Below are positions 57,505 through 64,000 of a stretch of DNA of 64,000 bases, piece after piece. Numbering within the stretch: the first letter of the stretch is position 1; every line of letters starts with the position of its first letter. The notes beneath the pieces are model-generated. The model was not told the DNA's origin, did no database searches, and worked only from the letters and a program-made list of their open reading frames with translations. Origin of the DNA: Huiozyma naganishii CBS 8797 (taxonomy: Eukaryota > Ascomycota > Saccharomycetes > Saccharomycetales > Saccharomycetaceae); contig NC_035926.1 in assembly GCF_000348985.1 (NCBI RefSeq), positions 310,001-374,000 on the forward strand. Reading direction: 5' to 3'. Both the position numbers and the translations under genes were made by a program.

Positions 57505-60500
57505 ATGTTGAGGTCTATTGGGTGCAAAAAGGGTTCTTCTCTACTTTTGAGAAGGGCGCTTTTGAAGCAGTCGAACAGCAGGTTCGCTGTTTTGAAGGCT
57601 ACTAGGTCGATAGCAACGGGGACGGATACGTTTCTCTCCACGTCGAACGCACAGTATATCGATGAGATGTACCAAGCATGGCAGAAGGACCCATCGTCAG
57701 TTCATGTTTCGTGGAACGCGTATTTCAAGAATTTGAAGAACTTACCATCCGGGGCGTCCGCCTCTGCCGCTTTCCAAGCACCACCTATCTTGGTTAATGC
57801 TCCACAGGGCACAGAGGCTGCTCAGTTTGGATCTGGCTTGGCAAGCAGTGTCGACGAGAACGTCACTTTCCACTTGAAAGTTCAGTTGCTATGTAGGGCG
57901 TATCAGGTCAGAGGTCACTTGAAGGCCCATATAGATCCGTTGGGTATCTCCTTCGGTGACAGTAAAGATAAACCGATCCCTCGAGAACTGACCCTTGACT
58001 ACTACGGATTCAGCGAGAACGATTTGAACAGGGACATTAACCTGGGCCCTGGTATCTTGCCAAGATTCGCTAAGGATGGGAGGAAGACAATGAAGTTGAG
58101 GGACATCATTAACGAATTGGAGACGTTGTACTGTCGGTCGTATGGTATTCAGTACACACACATTCCTTCGAAGGAGAAGTGTGAATGGCTGAGAGAGAGA
58201 ATCGAAGTGCCAACTCCGTACGCATACACTGTGGATCAAAAGAGACAGATATTGGATAGATTGATCTGGTCTACCTCTTTTGAAAGCTTTTTGTCCAGTA
58301 AGTTCCCCAACGATAAGAGATTTGGGTTAGAAGGGTTGGAGGCTGTAGTCCCAGGTATCAAGACCTTGATCGATCGTTCCGTTGAATTGGGGGTTGAGGA
58401 CGTTGTCCTAGGGATGGCCCATCGTGGTAGATTGAACGTTCTGTCCAATGTCGTCCGTAAGCCAAATGAATCCATCTTTGCCGAGTTCAAGGGTACGTCC
58501 AGTATCAACGAAGCTGAGGGGTCTGGTGACGTCAAATACCACTTGGGTATGAACTACCAAAGACCAACCACTTCAGGGAAATACGTCAACTTATCTCTTG
58601 TCGCCAACCCATCCCATCTGGAGGCGCAGGACCCAGTGGTCTTGGGTAGAACAAGAGCTTTATTACACGCCAAAAATGACTTGAAAGAAAAGACCAAGGC
58701 GCTGGGGGTCCTACTACACGGTGACGCAGCTTTTGCTGGCCAAGGTGTCGTCTATGAAACGATGGGGTTCTTGAACTTACCGGAGTACTCGACCGGTGGT
58801 ACCATCCACATCATTACCAACAACCAAATTGGTTTCACGACGGATCCAAGATTCGCAAGATCAACTCCTTACCCATCCGATCTTGCCAAAGCTATCGATG
58901 CCCCGATCTTCCACTGTAATGCTAACGACATCGAGGCGGTCACTTTTATCTTCAACTTGGCTGCTGAATGGAGAGCCACTTTCCACACAGACGCTATAAT
59001 TGACGTTGTGGGCTGGAGAAAACATGGTCACAACGAAACTGACCAACCTGCTTTCACTCAACCTTTGATGTATCAAAAGATTGCGAAGCAAAAATCCGTT
59101 ATTGACGAGTACTCAGAGAAACTAGAGGCAGAGAACACGTTCACAAAACAGGATATTGAAGAGCACAAGAAATGGGTTTGGAATTTATTCGAAGAAGCCT
59201 TCGAAAAGGCGAAAGACTACAAGCCTTCTCAGAGAGAATGGCTGACTGCCGCCTGGGAAGGTTTCAAGTCCCCAAAAGAGTTGGCCACTGAAATTTTACC
59301 TCACGAACCAACCAATGTTCCTGCTGAAGTCTTACAGGATATTGGGAAGGCTATCTCTTCGTGGCCGGAAGGATTTGAAGTACACAAGAACTTGAAGAGA
59401 ATTTTGACGCAGAGAGGTAAGTCTATCAAAGAGGGTGAAGGGATCGACTGGTCTACCGGTGAAGCTTTGGCTTTCGGTACGCTGTCCTTAGAAGGCCATA
59501 ATGTTAGAGTCTCTGGTGAGGATGTCGAGAGAGGTACGTTCTCTCAGCGTCATGCTGTTTTGCATGACCAAAAGTCGGAAGCTACCTACACACCTTTGCA
59601 ACATTTGAGCGAAAAGCAGGCAGACTTTTCCATTTGTAACTCTTCGCTGTCCGAATACGGTGTAATGGGTTTCGAATACGGTTACTCGCTAACCTCCCCA
59701 GAATACTTGGTTATCTGGGAGGCCCAGTTTGGTGATTTTGCCAACACTGCCCAGGTTATCATTGATCAATTTATAGCTGGTGGCGAACAGAAGTGGAAGC
59801 AACGTTCCGGGTTGGTATTATCATTACCACATGGGTATGATGGTCAAGGTCCAGAACATTCATCTGGTAGACTGGAAAGATTCCTACAGATGGCCAACGA
59901 AGACCCCAGATATTTCCCATCCGAACTGAAACTGCAGAGACAACATCAGGACTGTAACTTCCAGGTTGTTTATCCAACGACACCTGCCAACTTGTTCCAC
60001 ATCCTGAGAAGACAACAGCACCGTCAATTCCGTAAACCACTGGCGCTGTTCTTCTCCAAGCAGTTACTGCGTCATCCATTAGCTAGATCTAGCCTGTCTG
60101 AGTTCACTGAGGGTGGATTCCAATGGATTATCGAAGACATTGAACACGGTAAGTCGATTGCTCCAAAGGAGGAGACGAAGAGATTGGTTTTGCTGAGTGG
60201 CCAGGTGTACACTGCCCTGCATAGAAAGAGGGGGCAACTGCAAGACAAGAACACTGCGTTTTTGAAGATCGAGCAACTGCATCCATTCCCATATGCCCAA
60301 TTGCGTGACACGTTGAACTCGTATCCAAACTTGGAGGACATCGTGTGGTGTCAAGAGGAGCCTTTGAACATGGGTTCGTGGGCTTACGCATCTCCAAGAT
60401 TACAAACCACTTTGAAGGAGACTGAGAAGTATAAAGACCATGAGATCAGATACTGCGGAAGAAACCCAAGTGGTGCTGTTGCTGCCGGTTCCAAGGCTTT

Positions 60501-60558
60501 GCACACCGTCGAGGAGGAACAGTTCTTGGCGGAGGTTTTCCAACAGGCTCAAGCATAA
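57505..60558 (+). CDS. KGD1: 2-oxoglutarate dehydrogenase E1, mitochondrial
   Basis: This is the thiamine-diphosphate E1 component of the alpha-ketoglutarate dehydrogenase complex. It decarboxylates 2-oxoglutarate in the TCA cycle and passes the succinyl group to E2 (Kgd2). The 1017-aa product begins with a basic, Arg/Ser-rich mitochondrial presequence (about 1-35). Diagnostic features are [20 protein letters not shown] near the N-terminus, [11 protein letters not shown], and the ThDP motif [14 protein letters not shown]...NNQIGFTT. Downstream are [21 protein letters not shown] and the C-terminal transketolase-like part ([34 protein letters not shown]). Length matches S. cerevisiae (1014). 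Confidence 0.97.
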   Translation: MLRSIGCKKGSSLLLRRALLKQSNSRFAVLKATRSIATGTDTFLSTSNAQYIDEMYQAWQKDPSSVHVSWNAYFKNLKNLPSGASASAAFQAPPILVNAPQGTEAAQFGSGLASSVDENVTFHLKVQLLCRAYQVRGHLKAHIDPLGISFGDSKDKPIPRELTLDYYGFSENDLNRDINLGPGILPRFAKDGRKTMKLRDIINELETLYCRSYGIQYTHIPSKEKCEWLRERIEVPTPYAYTVDQKRQILDRLIWSTSFESFLSSKFPNDKRFGLEGLEAVVPGIKTLIDRSVELGVEDVVLGMAHRGRLNVLSNVVRKPNESIFAEFKGTSSINEAEGSGDVKYHLGMNYQRPTTSGKYVNLSLVANPSHLEAQDPVVLGRTRALLHAKNDLKEKTKALGVLLHGDAAFAGQGVVYETMGFLNLPEYSTGGTIHIITNNQIGFTTDPRFARSTPYPSDLAKAIDAPIFHCNANDIEAVTFIFNLAAEWRATFHTDAIIDVVGWRKHGHNETDQPAFTQPLMYQKIAKQKSVIDEYSEKLEAENTFTKQDIEEHKKWVWNLFEEAFEKAKDYKPSQREWLTAAWEGFKSPKELATEILPHEPTNVPAEVLQDIGKAISSWPEGFEVHKNLKRILTQRGKSIKEGEGIDWSTGEALAFGTLSLEGHNVRVSGEDVERGTFSQRHAVLHDQKSEATYTPLQHLSEKQADFSICNSSLSEYGVMGFEYGYSLTSPEYLVIWEAQFGDFANTAQVIIDQFIAGGEQKWKQRSGLVLSLPHGYDGQGPEHSSGRLERFLQMANEDPRYFPSELKLQRQHQDCNFQVVYPTTPANLFHILRRQQHRQFRKPLALFFSKQLLRHPLARSSLSEFTEGGFQWIIEDIEHGKSIAPKEETKRLVLLSGQVYTALHRKRGQLQDKNTAFLKIEQLHPFPYAQLRDTLNSYPNLEDIVWCQEEPLNMGSWAYASPRLQTTLKETEKYKDHEIRYCGRNPSGAVAAGSKALHTVEEEQFLAEVFQQAQA

Positions 60559-60870
60559 GCTGACAAACTGTCTGTGCACTATCCCCGCCACTCCAAAAAC
60601 GATAATGACACGAGCGCCACAGTAATGTATGTATGCAATTATAATTATATAACTATAAGTTCAAAAAAAAAAGCTCTAATGAAGATTTGTAAGCGGCACC
60701 TTGTCCTTGGACGACCTGTTGGAGATAAGAAAAAACCGTGAAATTTTATTTTTTTTGCTCCCCTCTATTTGAAGGAAAAGGATATAAAAGTAAGGGAAAA
60801 CAGAACTACGCTTAAAGCAGGGATATATTAGAGGAACCAAGAAAGCTAAAAAAACATATATAGCTTCATA
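60559..60870. promoter_or_regulatory. AYR1 promoter / KGD1 3' region
   Basis: This 312-bp A/T-rich spacer holds a poly-A tract near 60664-60672, a TATAAAAG element at 60782-60789 about 85 bp upstream of AYR1, and no RNA gene. Confidence 0.5.
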
Positions 60871-61755
60871 ATGGTCAAGAGTGCTGTAGTTACAGGTGCA
60901 TCCTCAGGGATTGGTTATGCTCTAACTGTTGAGTTGGCAAAACATGGGTACGAAGTTTACGCATGCGCCCGTAGGTTAACGGATTTGGAGAAGCTTGCCG
61001 AGAAGCATTCTGATTTAAAAATTCACCCCTACAAGCTGGATATTACACAGCCGAATGAGGTCAAAAAGTTTGGCGATTATTTACAGTCCGTTCTAATCAC
61101 GAATGCTGAAAGCGAACCTAAGTTGGATCTACTGTACAACAATGCTGGTCAAAGCTGTACTTTCCCTGCACTGGACGTCACTAACGATGTTCTCGAACAA
61201 TGTTTCAAAGTGAACGTTTTCGGCCACATCAATATGTGTCGTGAATTGAGTAAGTACGTGATCAACGCAAAGGGGACCATCGTGTTCACTGGATCTATCG
61301 CCGGGATTGTCACTTTCCCCTTTGGAAGCATCTATTCATCAACGAAGGCAGCTATCCACTCGTATGCTCGTGGGCTACACCTAGAGATGGAACCCTTTGG
61401 TGTCAGGGTCATCAATGCAATTACTGGTGGTGTTGCGACTGATATCGCAGACACGAGACCTCTACCGGAGAGCTCTATTTTCAACTTCAAAGAGGGCAAA
61501 GAGGCATTTGCTTGCAGACAGAAAATGGCTGCTAACAACAAACCGGTCTCGGCAGAGATTTACGCAGCACAGATCGTAGAAATCATACAGAGTTCCAGGG
61601 ATCCAGTAGATGTTTACAGAGGTACTATGTCGAGCGTCATGTACTGGGTATCTATACTGGTACCATTTTGGCTTCTAGAATTCGTATTGGCAAAGAAGTT
61701 TAAGTTAGACAAAGCGTTTGCAATTTTGAAAGAAAAAGGAGTAAAGAAGGTTTAA
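60871..61755 (+). CDS. AYR1: 1-acyl-DHAP reductase Ayr1
   Basis: This short-chain dehydrogenase reduces 1-acyl-dihydroxyacetone phosphate to lysophosphatidic acid with NADPH. It is found on lipid droplets, ER and mitochondrial outer membrane, and also has lipase activity in S. cerevisiae. The 294-aa product has the Rossmann motif TGASSGIG (residues 8-15), CARR after strand 2 (NADP preference), NNAG and the catalytic YSSTK. A C-terminal hydrophobic segment (MYWVSILVPFWLLEFVL) likely anchors it to membrane or lipid-droplet surface. Length matches the family (297). It follows KGD1 as YIL124W does. Confidence 0.95.
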   Translation: MVKSAVVTGASSGIGYALTVELAKHGYEVYACARRLTDLEKLAEKHSDLKIHPYKLDITQPNEVKKFGDYLQSVLITNAESEPKLDLLYNNAGQSCTFPALDVTNDVLEQCFKVNVFGHINMCRELSKYVINAKGTIVFTGSIAGIVTFPFGSIYSSTKAAIHSYARGLHLEMEPFGVRVINAITGGVATDIADTRPLPESSIFNFKEGKEAFACRQKMAANNKPVSAEIYAAQIVEIIQSSRDPVDVYRGTMSSVMYWVSILVPFWLLEFVLAKKFKLDKAFAILKEKGVKKV

Positions 61756-63481
61756 GTGAAACTCTGGTTTAATCGGGCTTCCATAACAATCCTCCCCCTT
61801 TTTCTCTCTCTCTCAATCCTTCCCCTCTTTCACAATCGATTAGTAACGCAGCGGTTTTTACCTCTCCCTCAGCCTTATTCCCCGCTTCTACATCTACTTG
61901 TTACGTATATTTTAAATTTAGCTACGAGAATACTGTATTACAGTGTATTACCGCAGCGTTTTTTGCGGGTTTAAGACCTGCAACCCGGAGGTTCCCCACT
62001 CCGTTCGGTGCCAGAATGCTTGACCAGAGTGTGCCCTGAACCAGAGATGACCAGATTGCCAAGCCCTCCCACTCGTAGGACGCAAAGAAGCCAAAGTGCA
62101 GCATTTTGAGGTAAGCAAAAGTTCAGCGCTCGAGCACCCCAGTCCTGTCCTAATTGGGACACCCTCGTGGCCAACTGCCCAGAATACGGTGCAGGCCACA
62201 TAGGGACATATCGCGCTTCGAGGAAATGGAGGCCCCAAAAGGGAAATGAGCGAAGTGTAGGTTTTCTTTTTTTTCTTTTTTCCTTTTCGCTGCTTGTTTT
62301 GTTTTGTTTTGTTTTCGTTTCGAAAACTTTGCTCGCTCTGACGCTACAAGAAACACTCCTACGAACGGCATTACGTATACGTCGTTGTGTGTAAAAATAT
62401 ATTTATATAAATAAACCAGCGATGGCTCATGATTCTTTTCCCTTCCACTTTCTTCAGAATACGTCTCTCTTTTGATACTTTTTTTGCAGAGCACCATATC
62501 CAAAAACTAAACTAGACACCGACTAAAATCCTTGTACTGTTTCTAAGCATATCTTTTTAAAACAAGACACTCAGACAACAAGTTTCAATAACTCTTCCAA
62601 CTATTTACACTCCTTAAAACTATCCAACTTTCTACATTCCTTATTTTTAAAAACCAAAAAACGTATGTATTCATTCCCACCAAAGGACGGTTGTTGTTAC
62701 TAACGTTGGGGTATACCAATGAGCACATTTTGAATTGAGGCGACGAAAGATAGCCAGCAGGTGCCTCACTTAGGAGCGACAGAGATCGCGGAACTCTAAC
62801 ACTGCCTCGATGATGAGTGAACCTCAAAACTCAGTATGGCAACAACGCGAAATGGAGGAGCGGAAAAAACAACAGAAATTTCCATTTCTGGAAGTTTTTT
62901 TTTCTCACATTTCGCGTCGCTTTTGCGGTGCGAAAAAAAGAAACAAAAAAAATTCACTCGATGAAAAAAAACTCAGACGTTGAACTTTTCGCGTCGCTTT
63001 GGGTTCCCCGTTGTTTTATTTGTTGTTCTTTTTGGAATTTTCGCGTCTATTTTTGTCGTTCTCTGTTGCATCTATATCTCGGGCGTATTGGACTGTTTGC
63101 CCTTCAATTCGTTGACGTTGAGCACTGTTGCATATACACAAGAGGAACGGGGAGCGGGAAATCCCCGTTACATCGTCATCAAATCTTTTTTTGGCATTGT
63201 CCTTCCCCCCATCCTGCTGTTTTCTTCAAAATATCTTGGCCTGCCTTTTATTCTCTCAACCATCGCCCCAGATGCGAAGAATAAATACAAGGGACAATTG
63301 GAAACCTAGCCCTTTTTCTTTCAAGTTCGTTTTCCTCATGTTCTCGACTTCAAGTGTACCAAAAACAACAACAACCTTCTCCATTCCCTTTCAAGCTAAA
63401 ATTAATTAGTGACCGTTCCTTTTTACTAACATTCAGTTCCACATATACCGGATCATAAATTATTCCAGAAGTTAAGAAATA
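61756..63481. promoter_or_regulatory. Long SIM1 upstream region
   Basis: The 1.7 kb upstream of SIM1 have no supported gene. A GC-rich island (about 61970-62230), with a hairpin TTGCGGGT/ACCTGCAA at 61964-61984, lies within AT-rich DNA. Four SCB-type motifs cluster at 62846-63045. Frames such as 62817-63284 are low-complexity and unrecognised. SUN-family genes often have long promoters. Confidence 0.55.
62846..63045. promoter_or_regulatory. Cluster of four SBF-type (SCB) motifs upstream of SIM1
   Basis: CGCGAAA (62846-62852) and its reverse TTTCGCG (62910-62916, 62987-62993, 63039-63045) fit the Swi4/Swi6 consensus CNCGAAA. Two of them share the longer context TTTCGCGTCGCTTT. They lie about 440-640 bp upstream of the SIM1 ATG. 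Confidence 0.5.
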
Positions 63482-64000
63482 ATGAAATTTACCTCTTCTG
63501 CTTTAACCGCAACCTTGATTGGTTCCGGTGCCATTGCCGCTGCCTTGCCAGCCATTGAGCAACCTGCCGCTGACTGCACTACCACTGTTGCTGCTAACAA
63601 CCATCAACACAAGAGAGCCGTCGCCGTTGAGTACGTTTACCAAACCGTCACTGTTGACGACAGCGGTAACACTATCACTGCTCCTCAACCTACCACTTTG
63701 ACTCCAACTGCCGTTGGTGCCACTGACGCAGGTGATGTTCACGTTACTGCGCCAGCCCCTGCTACCACTGAAGCTGCTGCTACCACCACCCTTGCTCCTG
63801 GGACCACTGCTACTACCACTACCCCAGAAGCTGAAACTACCCAGCCAGCTACCACCACTGCTGCTGCCACTCAGCCAGCTACCACCACCGCTGCTGCTCC
63901 AGCCACAACCACTACTGCCTCTTCTGGCTCCTCTGGCTCCTCTTCCTCCGGTAACGGTGGTATTTACGGTGACTTGGCCTCTTTCTCCGGTCCTTCTGAA
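63482..64000 (+). CDS. SIM1: SUN-family cell-wall protein Sim1 (5' part only)
   Basis: This is a secreted cell-wall protein of the SUN family (Sim1, Uth1, Nca3, Sun4), with roles in wall remodelling and septation. 173 codons are present and the gene runs off the right edge. It begins with a signal peptide (MKFTSSALTATLIGSGAIAA), then a Kex2-type KR site (HQHKR, near residue 45). A long Thr/Ala/Pro-rich low-complexity stretch with TTTAAA-type repeats follows, then Ser/Gly. The beginning of the conserved C-terminal SUN domain is visible (GGIYGDLASFSGPSE). The cysteine-rich part of the domain lies outside the window. It follows AYR1 as YIL123W does. Confidence 0.92.
   Translation, partial: MKFTSSALTATLIGSGAIAAALPAIEQPAADCTTTVAANNHQHKRAVAVEYVYQTVTVDDSGNTITAPQPTTLTPTAVGATDAGDVHVTAPAPATTEAAATTTLAPGTTATTTTPEAETTQPATTTAAATQPATTTAAAPATTTTASSGSSGSSSSGNGGIYGDLASFSGPSE

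Noticed and set aside
61970..62230. GC-rich island as a structured ncRNA
   Set aside because: I compared it mentally with SRP RNA, RNase P RNA and tRNA patterns and found no convincing match. It stays only as a note in the SIM1 upstream entry.
62817..63409. Overlapping frames upstream of SIM1
   Set aside because: They are Phe/Lys-rich low-complexity translations of T- and A-rich promoter DNA with no conserved motif.

Overview
The window is a stretch of budding-yeast (Saccharomycetaceae) nuclear DNA. Genes are compact, intron-free and on both strands. Almost every protein is recognisable as the orthologue of a named Saccharomyces cerevisiae gene, and from CCT2 (20.4 kb) to SIM1 (64 kb) gene order and orientation follow S. 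cerevisiae chromosome IX (YIL142W to YIL123W). The pattern of missing neighbours suggests a lineage that went through the yeast whole-genome duplication (WGD) and then lost duplicates differently from S. cerevisiae. Fairly high GC, an intron-less RPL16 and relics of Ty3-like and hAT elements would fit a Kazachstania/Huiozyma-type yeast, but the species is a guess. Gene assignments rest on recalled family sequences and gene order; no search was run.

Layout. (1) 0-5.6 kb is gene-poor and transposon-rich: an unidentified Cys-rich reading frame running off the left edge, two oppositely oriented copies of a ~190-bp LTR, a decayed Ty3/Gypsy pol (protease, RT, RNase H, partial integrase), then tRNA-His(GUG). 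(2) 5.7-10.2 kb is the CHO1-GAL83-MIG3 block (YER026C-YER028C): phosphatidylserine synthase, a Snf1-kinase beta subunit and a glucose repressor of the Mig family. (3) 10.2-12.4 kb is a 2.2-kb gene-free synteny junction with a small minisatellite and C-rich motifs. (4) 12.4-20.1 kb holds TCB (tricalbin), OST3 and MKT1, a mixture of what S. cerevisiae keeps on chromosomes XV and XIV. (5) 20.4-64 kb holds CCT2, AXL2, REV7, TPM2, TMA108, a dead hAT transposase, OM45, VHS2, a C/D snoRNA (snR68), FLX1, RPL16A, CSM2, FKH1, ASG1, TAO3, a 2-kb gap with a solo LTR in place of MET18/RRT14, STH1, KGD1, AYR1 and the 5' part of SIM1.

Functional groupings. GAL83 and MIG3 both act in the Snf1/glucose-repression circuit and stay adjacent. 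AXL2, TPM2 and TAO3 serve polarised growth. OM45, FLX1 and KGD1 are mitochondrial. REV7 and CSM2 are DNA-damage-tolerance factors. FKH1 and STH1 act on transcription and chromatin. These are ordinary yeast neighbours, not an operon-like system. I found no convincing new multi-gene system. The most informative non-coding finds are the snR68 snoRNA (its guide matches the 25S rRNA region around A2640), the tRNA-linked Ty3-like relic, the hAT relic, the solo LTR and several clustered promoter motifs.
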